Position numbers and translations under genes: made by a program. A stretch of DNA of 64,000 nt from CAUJIW01 sp963205175. GTDB lineage: Bacteria > Pseudomonadota > Alphaproteobacteria > Sphingomonadales > Sphingomonadaceae. Below the pieces are notes generated by a model, which was given only the letters and a program-made list of their open reading frames with translations, ran no database searches and was not told the DNA's origin. Shown here piece by piece: positions 45,041-53,589 of the stretch. The DNA lies in the NCBI GenBank assembly GCA_041060555.1, contig JBEUDS010000018.1; one strand, written 5' to 3'. The first letter of the stretch is position 1, and every line of letters begins with the position of its first letter.

Positions 45041-45763
45041 ATGTCGGCGATGACGGAGTGGAAACGCCGGGCGGCGCTGATCGCGGGCGGCACCAGGGGG
45101 CTGGGCCGATCAATCGCGGAATACCTGCTGGGACGGGGATGGGACGTTGCGGTTTGCGCCAGACAGCGTCCGGCCGCGGAGATCCGCGCCGGCAATGCCC
45201 AAGCATGGGCCGTCACGGCCGACATTGGTCATGCCGCGTCAGTGGCGGCGCTGCTGCGTGGCGTCGACCGGGCGTTCGGGCGGCTCGACCTGCTGGTGAA
45301 CCATGCCGGGAACGCACGGCCCATGGATTCCGCGGCGTTCACGCCATCATCGGTGGCGTCTGGCGACCGGTGCTTCCCGCATGCGACTGTCAATCTTTGT
45401 CGCGCCGCCTTCCCCGAACTGCGGCGCAGCGGCGGCAGCGTCGTCAACATTTTGCGTCCGCCGGTGGTGAACCGGTCGCCAGTCGACGATGTCGCGGGTC
45501 TCTCGACGGAATGGCGTGGCGCCGTCCGGGTCAACACGATCATCGTCTCACCAGTGGACGGGGAGGTGGCGAGCAACGATGATCCGGTCGGAGCGGCTTT
45601 GCCCGTCGCCGGACCGGTGCAGGAAGATCATGTGGGCGCGGTCGTCGAGTGGCTGGCCTCGGCCGAGGCCAGCCATGTCACGGCCGCAAGGATCGCGCTG
45701 CGCCATGAGGGTGAAGCGATGGCGCCGGCGAATCCTGACCAGTATCGATGGACCTGGGCCTGA
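45041..45763 (+). CDS. degenerate short-chain dehydrogenase (no catalytic Tyr/Lys)
   Basis: 240 residues with an SDR N-terminus: A-G-G-T-R-G-L-G at 15-22 and V-N-H-A-G at 86-90 (a His replaces the second Asn of N-N-A-G). The usual Ser-x12-Tyr-x3-Lys active site is absent: between G-G-S-V-V-N-I (131-137) and the conserved R-V-N-T-I (163-167) there is no Y-x-x-x-K, and the segment is shorter than in active SDRs. The start at 45041 is preceded by AAGGGGA. It may be an inactive pseudo-enzyme, a binding protein or a decaying gene; the frame is intact. Confidence 0.7.
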   Translation: MSAMTEWKRRAALIAGGTRGLGRSIAEYLLGRGWDVAVCARQRPAAEIRAGNAQAWAVTADIGHAASVAALLRGVDRAFGRLDLLVNHAGNARPMDSAAFTPSSVASGDRCFPHATVNLCRAAFPELRRSGGSVVNILRPPVVNRSPVDDVAGLSTEWRGAVRVNTIIVSPVDGEVASNDDPVGAALPVAGPVQEDHVGAVVEWLASAEASHVTAARIALRHEGEAMAPANPDQYRWTWA

Positions 45764-45837
45764 GGCCAGACGCGCGGTCACGACCGGCATCGGGATATGG
45801 CGCTGAGTCGCGTGAAGGCCCCGGGGTGCACGGGGAT

Positions 45838-45874
45838 GCAAAAAGGGGCTGAAACCGTGAGGTTTCAGCCCCTT
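45838..45874 (-). terminator. intrinsic terminator of tRNA-Asn
   Basis: A perfect 14-bp stem AAGGGGCTGAAACC/GGTTTCAGCCCCTT (45843-45856 with 45861-45874) and GTGA loop, followed on the minus strand by TTTTTGC. Confidence 0.88.
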
Positions 45875-45882
45875 CATGTAGA

Positions 45883-45957
45883 TGGCTCCCCGGGCCGGAT
45901 TCGAACCAGCGACCAACCGGTTAACAGCCGGTTGCTCTACCGCTGAGCTACCGGGGA
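45883..45957 (-). tRNA. tRNA-Asn(GTT)
   Basis: 75 nt with encoded CCA. Acceptor TCCCCGG/CCGGGGA, D arm GCTC/GAGC, anticodon stem ACCGG/CCGGT and T arm GCTGG/CCGGC all pair. The anticodon loop CTGTTAA reads GTT, decoding asparagine. The gene is minus strand, with its terminator at 45838. Confidence 0.96.
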
Positions 45958-46065
45958 ACAGGGTCTGGCATCGCGGATGCAGACCCCGGAAATCAGCGTG
46001 GCGGGCTCTATATCAACCATGCGCCGCCCTGCCAATACGTTAATTCGCCGAAATTTCGCCTGTCG

Positions 46066-46521
46066 TTACTGCGGGCCGCCACCCGCGCCGGCCGGTGAGA
46101 AGCGGCCGATGTTGCCGAACAGCTGTTGCCAGATCGACACGTCCTTGCCGCGTGTCGGAGTCTTGTCATTGCTGGGATCGACGTGCGCCAATTGCTCCAT
46201 GCCCATTTTCTCGACCTTGGTGACGTTGCCGCGATCGTTGAAGTTGATGATCAGCACCTGGTGCTGGGTCGGTTTGGGCGACATGAAGGCGAACTGTTCG
46301 GTGCGGCGGGAGACATAATACCAGGTGTTGGGGTCGAACTCCGACTCCATGGTCGGTCGGCCCAGCGTCTTCATCACCGAGTCCCGGTTATCGACACCGG
46401 GCTGGATGGCGGCGACCAGCTGGTCATCGGCAAGGTAGCCCTTGACGTCCTGCATCCGTCCACAACCGACGGCACCGACCGCCAGGGTGGACAGAACCAG
46501 CATTTGGACCAGGCGCCGCAT
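46066..46521 (-). CDS. bamE: BamE/OmlA outer-membrane assembly lipoprotein
   Basis: 151 residues. A lipoprotein signal (M-R-R-L-V-Q... ending V-G-A-V-G-C, Cys20) is followed by the SmpA/OmlA domain with V-M-K-T-L-G-R-P-T and W-Y-Y-V-S-R. It is part of the BAM complex. The start at 46521 is chosen because the signal peptide begins there; the upstream frame is unsupported. Divergent from the cytochrome bc1 chaperone gene, a common alphaproteobacterial arrangement. Confidence 0.92.
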   Translation of the reverse strand: MRRLVQMLVLSTLAVGAVGCGRMQDVKGYLADDQLVAAIQPGVDNRDSVMKTLGRPTMESEFDPNTWYYVSRRTEQFAFMSPKPTQHQVLIINFNDRGNVTKVEKMGMEQLAHVDPSNDKTPTRGKDVSIWQQLFGNIGRFSPAGAGGGPQ

Positions 46522-46643
46522 CTTCGCTATCTCTCTTATCTTCGTGCTCGTCGCATTGACGATGACTGTGATGCCCTGCATATCCGCGACGGACCGCCTC
46601 GGCAAGCCGCGCGGGGTCCTAGAGACGACGGGAGCCGCTTGTC

Positions 46644-47183
46644 ATGCGTTGGTTGAAGGCATTGCTGGGCATCGCCCCTCCGGAACGGCCGGCTCGCGGG
46701 CTCTATGAAGCGGCGATCGCGCTGGCCCGCCGGCCGCAATGGTATACCCGGGGGCAAGCGCCGGATACGGTAGACGGCCGCTTCGACGTCCTGGCGCTGG
46801 TGCTGTCGCTGGTGCTGCGCCGGCTGGACCAGCTGGAAACGGCTGGCCCGCTGACCCGCTCGCTGCTGGAGTGCTTCATTGACGACATGGACAGCAGCCT
46901 GCGCGAGATGGGCGTGGGGGATCTGTCGGTTGGCAAGCAGGTCAAGGCCATGGTGGACGGTCTGAATGGTCGCCGGCTGGCCTATGATGTGGCACTGGAC
47001 GCGGCGGACGCGCTCAACGACGCCCTGCGGCGCAACCTGTTCCGCGGCGCCGATCTGCCGCCGGACACGCTGGACTGGCTGGCCGGTCGGGTGCGGGCGC
47101 TGGAAAGGGTGCTGGACGGGATGGACCTGGCCATGCTGGCGGCGGGACCGGCGTTGGCCGTGGAGATGGGAGAAGGCGCATGA
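46644..47183 (+). CDS. ubiquinol-cytochrome c chaperone (CBP3 family)
   Basis: 179 residues, helical. Y-E-A-A-I-A-L-A-R-R-P-Q-W-Y near residue 21, F-D-V-L-A-L-V-L and F-I-D-D-M-D-S-S-L-R-E-M-G-V-G-D are the CBP3/UbiqCyt-c chaperone signatures. It supports assembly of the cytochrome bc1 complex. The stop overlaps the DUF177 ATG (ATGA). Confidence 0.9.
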   Translation: MRWLKALLGIAPPERPARGLYEAAIALARRPQWYTRGQAPDTVDGRFDVLALVLSLVLRRLDQLETAGPLTRSLLECFIDDMDSSLREMGVGDLSVGKQVKAMVDGLNGRRLAYDVALDAADALNDALRRNLFRGADLPPDTLDWLAGRVRALERVLDGMDLAMLAAGPALAVEMGEGA

Positions 47184-47713
47184 GCCTCTTTGGTGCCCCG
47201 ATCGAACTCAGCCGGCTGCCGGGCGACGGCCTTGAGCTGGCGCTGTGCGCCACTGAGTCGGAACTGGCGGCGCTCGCCGAACGGTTTGGCTATCTGGCGA
47301 TTCCGCGGCTGGAAGCGACCGTCACGGTGGCGCCGACGGAACAGGGGGTGGTCATCGACGGCTGGCTCAAGGCGGCGGTATCGCAGCCCTGCGTGGTCTC
47401 GGGCGTGCCGGTCGAGCAGGTCATCGACGAGCCGCTCAGGTTGCGCTTCGTGCGCGACTGGACCCCTGAACACGAGGAACTGGAGTTGTCGGAGGACGAC
47501 TGCGACGTGCTGCCGCTGGAGGAGGACCGCATCGATGTCGGCGAGGCGGTCGCCGAGTCGATGGCGCTGGCGGTTGATCCCTATCCGCGGGCCGAAGAAG
47601 CGGCGCTGGCGCAGGCGCGGACCCGGATCATGAGCGAGGAGGAGGCCCGGCTGGCGTCGTCGCCGTTCAGCGCCCTGCGGAAAAAGAACGAATCCGCCAA
47701 CGACGAGGGTTGA
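47180..47713 (+). CDS. DUF177 (YceD) family protein
   Basis: 177 residues. The central A-V-S-Q-P-C-V-V-S-G-V-P-V near residue 63, the acidic D-V-L-P-L-E-E-D-R-I-D-V-G-E-A-V and the C-terminal N-P-F/S-P-F-S-A-L motif are typical of YceD/DUF177. It lies upstream of rpmF and plsX as in many bacteria; the role is associated with 23S rRNA/ribosome assembly in this family. Confidence 0.9.
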   Translation: MSLFGAPIELSRLPGDGLELALCATESELAALAERFGYLAIPRLEATVTVAPTEQGVVIDGWLKAAVSQPCVVSGVPVEQVIDEPLRLRFVRDWTPEHEELELSEDDCDVLPLEEDRIDVGEAVAESMALAVDPYPRAEEAALAQARTRIMSEEEARLASSPFSALRKKNESANDEG

Positions 47714-47794
47714 ATCTCGCCAGTGAATCAGTATTGTCGCGCGCTCATGCGACCGGCCGGCTAACACCGGCCCTCAAGATATTTCAGGTGTACC

Positions 47795-47974
47795 ATGGCA
47801 GTACCTAAGAGAAAAACGTCCCCGTCACGCCGCAACATGCGCCGTAGCCACCACGCCCTGAAGCCGGTGGGCCACCAGGAATGCCCGAACTGCGGTGAGC
47901 TGAAGCTCCCGCATCATGTGTGCGGCGCCTGCGGCCACTACGACGGTCGCGAGGTTGTCGAGACGGCCGCCTGA
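47795..47974 (+). CDS. rpmF: 50S ribosomal protein L32
   Basis: 59 residues: begins M-A-V-P-K-R-K-T-S-P-S-R-R and contains two C-x2-C pairs (C-P-N-C and C-G-A-C) for zinc. A Shine-Dalgarno-like CAGG lies before the ATG. It sits between the DUF177 gene and plsX, the standard order. Confidence 0.97.
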   Translation: MAVPKRKTSPSRRNMRRSHHALKPVGHQECPNCGELKLPHHVCGACGHYDGREVVETAA

Positions 47975-48000
47975 CGCCGCCCGAACAGCATTATTCCGCT

Positions 48001-49044
48001 ATGACGCAAGGTCCGACGATCGCGCTCGATGCCATGGGCGGCGATCACGGGCCTTCCGTCGTTCTGGAAGGTGCCGAGCTCGCCCGCATCCGCTTCCCCG
48101 AGACGCGGTTCCTGCTGATGGGGCGCGAGGCCGAGATCGCGCCTGTGCTGGCGCGGTTGCCCAAGCTCGCCGCCTGTTCCCGCATCGTCCATACCGACGA
48201 CGTGGTGCTGGGCTCGGACAAACCGAGCCAGGCGCTGCGGCGCAGCCGCACGTCCTCGATGGGTATGGCGATCCAGGCGGTGAAGGATGGCGAAGCCCAG
48301 GCCGCCATGTCCGCCGGCAACACCGGCGCGCTGATGGCGATGGCCAAGTTCGTGCTGCGCACCCATGACGGCATCGACCGCCCGGCGCTGGTCACCATGC
48401 TGCCGACCGCCCGCTCCGAATCGGTGATGCTCGATCTTGGGGCCAACACCGAGTGCTCGGCCGAGAATCTGGTTCAGTTCGCGGTCATGGGTGCAGCGTT
48501 CGCCCGCGCCGTGCTGGGGCTGGACAAACCGACCGTGGCGTTGCTCAACGTTGGCGTCGAGGACTTGAAGGGCACCGATGACCTCAAGGCCGCCGCCACG
48601 CGGCTGCGCGAGGTGGACCTGCCGATGAACTTCGTCGGCTTCACCGAGGGCGACAAGATCGGTGCGGGGGATGTCGACGTCATCGTTACCGACGGCTTCA
48701 CCGGTAATATCGCACTCAAAACCGCCGAAGGCACCGCCAAGCTGATCACCGGGCTGCTGCGGGCCGCGTTCGAACAGTCGATCTGGACCAAGCTCGGCTA
48801 TCTGATCGCCCGCACCGGCCTGCGTGCGCTGCGCGATCATCTGGACCCCAATAACCATAATGGCGCGGTTTTCCTTGGTCTCAATGGCCTGGTGGTGAAA
48901 AGCCATGGCAGTGCCAACGCCCAGGGCGTGGCGGCGGCCATCTGCCTGGCGTATGATCTGATCAATGATGACATCGGCCGGCGGATCGCCCATGACCTCG
49001 GAAACTTCCGCAGTGCGCCCGCCGTGTCGGCGGAGGACGTATGA
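48001..49044 (+). CDS. plsX: phosphate acyltransferase PlsX
   Basis: 347 residues with the PlsX N-terminal A-L-D-A-M-G-G-D-H-G-P and S-A-G-N-T-G-A-L-M near residue 100. It converts acyl-ACP to acyl-phosphate, the first step of phospholipid synthesis. The start at 48001 begins 26 nt after rpmF; the longer upstream frame overlaps rpmF. It overlaps fabH (ATGA). Confidence 0.96.
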   Translation: MTQGPTIALDAMGGDHGPSVVLEGAELARIRFPETRFLLMGREAEIAPVLARLPKLAACSRIVHTDDVVLGSDKPSQALRRSRTSSMGMAIQAVKDGEAQAAMSAGNTGALMAMAKFVLRTHDGIDRPALVTMLPTARSESVMLDLGANTECSAENLVQFAVMGAAFARAVLGLDKPTVALLNVGVEDLKGTDDLKAAATRLREVDLPMNFVGFTEGDKIGAGDVDVIVTDGFTGNIALKTAEGTAKLITGLLRAAFEQSIWTKLGYLIARTGLRALRDHLDPNNHNGAVFLGLNGLVVKSHGSANAQGVAAAICLAYDLINDDIGRRIAHDLGNFRSAPAVSAEDV

Positions 49045-50021
49045 GCATGGCGTTAAGGTCCCGGGTGATCGGTTGCGGTTCCTACCTGCCGCGGCGGGTT
49101 CTCACCAACGGCGCGCTGGCGGCGGAAATCGATACCTCCGACGAGTGGATCATCGAGCGTACCGGCATCCGCCAGCGCCATATCGCCGACGACGGCGAAC
49201 TGACCTCCGATCTTGCCACCGCCGCCGCCAGGGTGGCCCTGGCCCGTGCCGGGGTTGACGCGCGCGAGATCGACCTGATCATCGTCGCCACCACGACGCC
49301 GGATGATACCTTTCCCGCCACCGCGACCCAGGTGCAGGCCAAGCTCGGCCTCGATCGCGGCGCTGCCTTCGACGTGCAGGCGGTGTGCTCCGGTTTCATC
49401 TATGGGCTGACGGTCGCCGATTCGATGTTGCGGGCAGGGCATGGGAAAACCGCTCTGGTTATTGGCGCCGAGACCTTCAGCCGGCTGCTCGACTGGGAGG
49501 ACCGCACCACCTGCGTGCTGTTCGGCGATGGCGCCGGGGCGGTCGTGCTGCGCGCCGAGGCTGCCGGCGACATCCGCACCGATCGCGGCGTGCTGGCCAG
49601 CAAGATCCACTCCGATGGCCGCTACCGTGACATGCTGTATGTCGATGGCGGGGTCTCCTCGACCCGGACCATCGGTCATGTGCGGATGAAGGGGCGCGAG
49701 GTGTTCCGTCACGCGGTGGAGAACCTCGCCAGCGTGGTGCAGGAAGTGCTCGATCTCGCCGGTTTCGCCCCGTCTGATGTCGACTGGGTGGTGCCGCACC
49801 AGGCCAACCGCCGCATTCTGGAAGCCACCGCCAAGAAGCTGCACCTGCCCATCGAAAGGGTGGTGGTGACGGTCGACCGCCACGCCAACACCTCGGCGGC
49901 CTCGGTCCCGCTGGCGCTCGACGTCGCGGTGTCGGATGGCCGGATCAAGCCCGGCGACCTGCTGATGCTGGAGGCGATGGGCGGCGGTTTCACCTGGGGT
50001 GGCGCGCTGGTTCGCTGGTAA
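49041..50021 (+). CDS. fabH: beta-ketoacyl-ACP synthase III
   Basis: 326 residues. The catalytic triad is visible: Cys116 in A-V-C-S-G-F, His253 in V-P-H-Q-A-N and Asn283 in H-A-N-T-S. It condenses acetyl-CoA with malonyl-ACP to start fatty acid synthesis. The ATG overlaps the plsX stop; an internal ATG at 49047 is possible. Confidence 0.97.
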   Translation: MSMALRSRVIGCGSYLPRRVLTNGALAAEIDTSDEWIIERTGIRQRHIADDGELTSDLATAAARVALARAGVDAREIDLIIVATTTPDDTFPATATQVQAKLGLDRGAAFDVQAVCSGFIYGLTVADSMLRAGHGKTALVIGAETFSRLLDWEDRTTCVLFGDGAGAVVLRAEAAGDIRTDRGVLASKIHSDGRYRDMLYVDGGVSSTRTIGHVRMKGREVFRHAVENLASVVQEVLDLAGFAPSDVDWVVPHQANRRILEATAKKLHLPIERVVVTVDRHANTSAASVPLALDVAVSDGRIKPGDLLMLEAMGGGFTWGGALVRW

Positions 50022-50129
50022 GGTGAAGATGGTTAACGGCCGGGCGGCGGCGCCCGTGGACATTGTGATTCTCTTTTCAGTCATGTAGGTTTGCCCCATC
50101 CGTGGTGGCGAAGAAGAAAAGAGGACGGG

Positions 50130-50438
50130 ATGTCCAAGAACACGATGACGCGCGCCGACCTGAGTGAGGCTGTTTACCAGGAGATCGGGTTGTCGAGGGC
50201 CGAATCCGCCATGCTGGTCGAGCAGGTGCTGGATCTGATCTCCGATACGCTGGTGGCCGGCCATAATGTGAAGCTGTCGTCGTTCGGCAGCTTCGTGCTG
50301 CGCCAGAAGGGTGGCCGCATGGGCCGCAACCCCAAGACCGGCGAGGAGGTCCCCATCGATCCCCGCCGGGTGCTGACCTTCAAGGCCAGCCAGGTGATGC
50401 GGGATCGTATCAACGAGGGTGACAAGGCTTCCGCCTGA
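50130..50438 (+). CDS. ihfA: integration host factor alpha subunit
   Basis: 102 residues of the HU/IHF fold, with G-S-F-V-L-R-Q-K-G-G-R-M-G-R-N-P-K-T-G-E-E-V-P-I in the beta-arm region and the alphaproteobacterial IhfA N-terminus T-R-A-D-L-S-E-A-V. The start at 50130 has GAGGACGGG upstream. Confidence 0.95.
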   Translation: MSKNTMTRADLSEAVYQEIGLSRAESAMLVEQVLDLISDTLVAGHNVKLSSFGSFVLRQKGGRMGRNPKTGEEVPIDPRRVLTFKASQVMRDRINEGDKASA

Positions 50439-50475
50439 ACCCCGTGGCTCTGACCAAGACCGGGGGTGAGGACGC

Positions 50476-51009
50476 ATGAGCGACGGCAAGTCCGCCACCG
50501 CCTATCGCACCATCAGCGAGGTCGCCGACGGCCTCGACGTGCCGCAGCATGTGCTGCGCTTCTGGGAAACCAAATTTCCCGCCGTCAAGCCGCTCAAGCG
50601 CGGCGGCAATCGCCGTTATTATCGCCCCGAGGATATCGAGCTGCTGCGGGTCATCCACCGACTGCTCTATGTCGACGGCTACACCATTCGCGGCGTGCAG
50701 AAGCTGCTGAAGGAGCGTGGCGCCAGGGCACTGGTGGCCGGCGCCCGGCCCGAGGCGGCAACCCCGCACGACGTGATGCCGGCACCCGCTTCTCCGGCGC
50801 CTGCTTCTCCGGCACCACAGGCAGCACCGGCCGCGCCCGCCGCTCGGCCGGCGCCGGTGCTGGAGGACTTCCCCGACTCGCTGTTCGCCATGGCCACCGC
50901 CGCGCCGGCACCCGTGCCCGTGCCCGTGGCAAGCGGACTGGCGGCGGCGGAATTGCTGGCCGAGCTGTGCGCGCTGCGCGATACCCTGCGGGCGGCTCTC
51001 CACGCCTGA
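50476..51009 (+). CDS. MerR-family transcriptional regulator
   Basis: 177 residues. The N-terminal MerR HTH (I-S-E-V-A-D-G-L-D-V-P-Q-H-V-L-R-F-W-E near residue 13, then R-R-Y-Y-R-P-E-D) is followed by a Pro/Ala-rich linker and a C-terminal helix. No effector Cys/His is seen. Downstream of ihfA, the usual alphaproteobacterial position, where it is thought to belong to the lipid/translation operon. Target genes unknown. Confidence 0.9.
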   Translation: MSDGKSATAYRTISEVADGLDVPQHVLRFWETKFPAVKPLKRGGNRRYYRPEDIELLRVIHRLLYVDGYTIRGVQKLLKERGARALVAGARPEAATPHDVMPAPASPAPASPAPQAAPAAPAARPAPVLEDFPDSLFAMATAAPAPVPVPVASGLAAAELLAELCALRDTLRAALHA

Positions 51010-51068
51010 GGCTGCCTGCTCCCGAATCCTCGCCCCTGACCTGAAGCCTTGCAGCCCCGGTGCGTGCC

Positions 51069-52943
51069 TCAGGCGGCGGCTTCCGCCGCCGCGTCGAACT
51101 GCAGGCTGGCCAGCCGGGCATAGAGGCCATCCTGGGCGATCAGCTCCTGGTGGGTGCCCTGGGCGACGATGCGGCCCTGATCCATGACGATGATGCGGTC
51201 GGCCCGCACCACGGTGGCCAGCCGGTGGGCGATCACCAGCGTGGTGCGCTCGGCCATCAGCCGCTCCAGCGCCGACTGCACCAATCGCTCGGATTCCGCG
51301 TCGAGCGCCGAGGTCGCCTCGTCGAGCAGCAGGATCGGCGCGTCGCGCAGGATGGCGCGGGCTATCGCCAGCCGCTGGCGCTGGCCGCCCGACAGGCGGA
51401 CGCCGGCATCGCCGAGATAGGTGTGGATGCCCTCGGGCATGGCGCGCAGGAAGTCGGCGGCGTTGGCGGCCTCGGCGGCGGCCCACACCTCGGCCTCGCT
51501 GGCGTCCGGCCGGCCGTAGAGAATGTTCTCGTAGGCGCTGGCGGCGAAGATCACGGTCTCCTGCGGCACCACGGCGAGGCGGGTGCGCACGTCGCGCGGG
51601 TCGGCCTCCGGCAGCGCCACGCCGTCGATGCGGATGGCGCCGGCGTCGGGGTCGTAGAAGCGCTGGATGAGCTGGAACAGCGTCGACTTGCCGGCGCCCG
51701 ACGGGCCGACCACCGCCACCGTCTCGCCGGGATTGACGGTCAGCGAGAAGTCGTTGAGCGCCGGCGCGTCCGGCTTCGACGGGTAGTGGAACGAGACGTG
51801 ATCGAACGCCAGCTGACCCTGGGCCGGCACCGGCAGGGCGCGCGGGCGAGCCGGCGCCTCGATCACCGGGTCGGCCGACAGCAGTTCCGACAGCCGGCCG
51901 GCGGCGCCGGCGGCGCGCATCACGTCGCCGAACACCTCGGTCAGCGAGCCGATGGCGCCGGCCACCAGCGCCGACCACAGCACGAAGGCGGTGATGGCGC
52001 CGCCGGAAATCCGCCCGGCGATGACGTCGCGCGCGCCTTCCCACAGCACGTAGGTGATGGCCGAGAACACCAGCAGGATGACGGCGGCGGTCATGCCGGC
52101 GCGCATGGTGAAGCGGCTGCGGGCGGCGTTGAAGGCCTGCTCGACCGTGCTCTGGAAGCGGCCGGCCTCGCGGTCCTCCTGGGTGAAGGCCTGGACGATG
52201 CGGATGGCGCCCAGCGCTTCATCGGCCATGGCGCCGACCTCGGCCACCCGGTCCTGGCTGGAGCGGGCCAGCGTGCGCACCCGGCGGCCCATGACGACGA
52301 TCGGCACCACCGTCGCCGGGATGACCAGGAACAGCATCATCGCGTGCTTGGGGCTGGTGACGAACAGGAAGACCAGACCGCCCACCGCGATCAGCAGCTG
52401 GCGCAGCGCCACCGAGGCCGAGGTGCCCACCACCTGCTCGATGATGGTGGTGTCGGCGGTGAGCCGCGAGGCGATCTCCGACGGCCGGTTGGTCTCGAAG
52501 AACTGCGGCGACAGCGTCAGCAGGTGGCGGTGCACGGCGGCCCGGATGTCGGCGATCACCCGCTCGCCGATCCAGGTGACGCAGTAGAAGCGCAGCGCCG
52601 TGGCCAGGGCCAGGATGACGACGATGCCGAACAGGCCGAGGAAATGGGGCGTGATCGCCGACGGGTCGTTGGCGCCGAAACCCTTGTCCACCACATAGGC
52701 GAAGCCGCGCGGCACCGCGAGCGTCGCCAGCGCCGCCACGAGCAGGGACAGCAGGGCCACGCCGAGGTGGCCGGGGTAGCGGCGGACGAACCGCCACAGC
52801 AACTGCAGGCGGGCCAGCCGCTGTGGCAGCCGGGCCGGTGGCGTGGCCTCGGCGGCCGGGTCGCAAAGGCCGGCCGGGGCGGCGGGCATGTTCGGCGCGG
52901 GCGTGTTAGGCAGGGGCGTGTTGGGCAGGGGCGTGTTCGGCAT
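51069..52943 (-). CDS. ABC exporter (TMD-NBD half transporter)
   Basis: 624 residues. A membrane domain with about six helices (residues ~55-320) is followed by an ATPase with Walker A G-P-S-G-A-G-K-S, signature L-S-G-G-Q-R-Q and Walker B I-L-L-L-D-E-A-T-S-A-L-D. The type is MsbA/lipid- or drug-exporter-like. The N-terminus has four P-N-T-P-L-like pentads encoded by 15-bp repeats (52886-52943). The ATG at 52943 is used; a GTG two codons earlier is possible. Substrate unknown. Confidence 0.9.
   Translation of the reverse strand: MPNTPLPNTPLPNTPAPNMPAAPAGLCDPAAEATPPARLPQRLARLQLLWRFVRRYPGHLGVALLSLLVAALATLAVPRGFAYVVDKGFGANDPSAITPHFLGLFGIVVILALATALRFYCVTWIGERVIADIRAAVHRHLLTLSPQFFETNRPSEIASRLTADTTIIEQVVGTSASVALRQLLIAVGGLVFLFVTSPKHAMMLFLVIPATVVPIVVMGRRVRTLARSSQDRVAEVGAMADEALGAIRIVQAFTQEDREAGRFQSTVEQAFNAARSRFTMRAGMTAAVILLVFSAITYVLWEGARDVIAGRISGGAITAFVLWSALVAGAIGSLTEVFGDVMRAAGAAGRLSELLSADPVIEAPARPRALPVPAQGQLAFDHVSFHYPSKPDAPALNDFSLTVNPGETVAVVGPSGAGKSTLFQLIQRFYDPDAGAIRIDGVALPEADPRDVRTRLAVVPQETVIFAASAYENILYGRPDASEAEVWAAAEAANAADFLRAMPEGIHTYLGDAGVRLSGGQRQRLAIARAILRDAPILLLDEATSALDAESERLVQSALERLMAERTTLVIAHRLATVVRADRIIVMDQGRIVAQGTHQELIAQDGLYARLASLQFDAAAEAAA
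52886..52943. repeat. 15-bp tandem repeats at the ABC exporter start
   Basis: Four units (52886-52900, 52901-52915, 52916-52930, 52931-52943, the last 13 bp) encode P-N-T-P-x pentads of the exporter N-terminus. The unit changes in frame, so length variation would keep the gene open. Confidence 0.8.
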
Positions 52944-53154
52944 GGCCACGCCTTACCAGTCCTTTGCGGGGCGGACAATGACGGGCAGCGCCGCCGCGCG
53001 GGCCAATGGTCGCACGGCGGCTATTAGTGGGCGGTCAGTCCGGTGCGGTCCCCCGCTGGCGCGCCGTCGGCTCTTGCGTTGACGCGGCGGCTCCTGTAAG
53101 AGCGCGCTTTCTTTCCAGGCTGGTCGGCAACCAGCCACAGCAGAGGCTTGCCCG

Positions 53155-53382
53155 ATGAAGCAGAACACGCACCCCGACTATCACGTCATCAACATCAAGA
53201 TGACCGATGGCACCACCTTCCAGACCCGCTCGACCTGGGGCAAGGAAGGCGACACCATGATCCTCGAAATCGACCCCAAGTCGCACCCGGCCTGGACCGG
53301 CGGCCAGCAGAAGCTGATGGACCATGGCGGCATGATCTCGCGCTTCAACAAGCGCTTCGGCGGCTTCAAGCTGGGCAAGTAA
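53155..53382 (+). CDS. rpmE: 50S ribosomal protein L31
   Basis: 75 residues; H-P-D-Y-H-V-I, T-R-S-T-W-G and S-H-P-A-W-T-G are L31 signatures. The zinc cysteines are absent (C-minus form, usual in alphaproteobacteria). A hairpin GGCTGGT/ACCAGCC at 53118-53136 lies in the leader 19 nt before the ATG. Followed by an intrinsic terminator. Confidence 0.96.
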   Translation: MKQNTHPDYHVINIKMTDGTTFQTRSTWGKEGDTMILEIDPKSHPAWTGGQQKLMDHGGMISRFNKRFGGFKLGK

Positions 53383-53414
53383 GCCCCTCGGGCTTACCGC
53401 TTACGGCAGACACG

Positions 53415-53445
53415 ACCGCCCGCGCGTTTCGCCGGGCGGTTTTGT
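53415..53445 (+). terminator. intrinsic terminator of rpmE
   Basis: An 8-bp stem ACCGCCCG/CGGGCGGT (53415-53422 with 53433-53440), 10-nt loop, then TTTGTC. Confidence 0.8.
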
Positions 53446-53589
53446 CGCGGCCGGTTATAGGTAAAAAACGATTTACAATCGTCACGATGCCATGGCAGAA
53501 GCGGGCCAGGCTGGTGGCGCGCGTCCGGCCCGGTCTTGAGTCCTTGATCCTTGGGCTCGTGGCCCTTGATCCTCACTGTCTGACGGCGA

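Noticed and set aside
52886..52943. Short tandem repeats considered as a CRISPR remnant
   Set aside because: Units are contiguous without spacers and lie in a coding frame.
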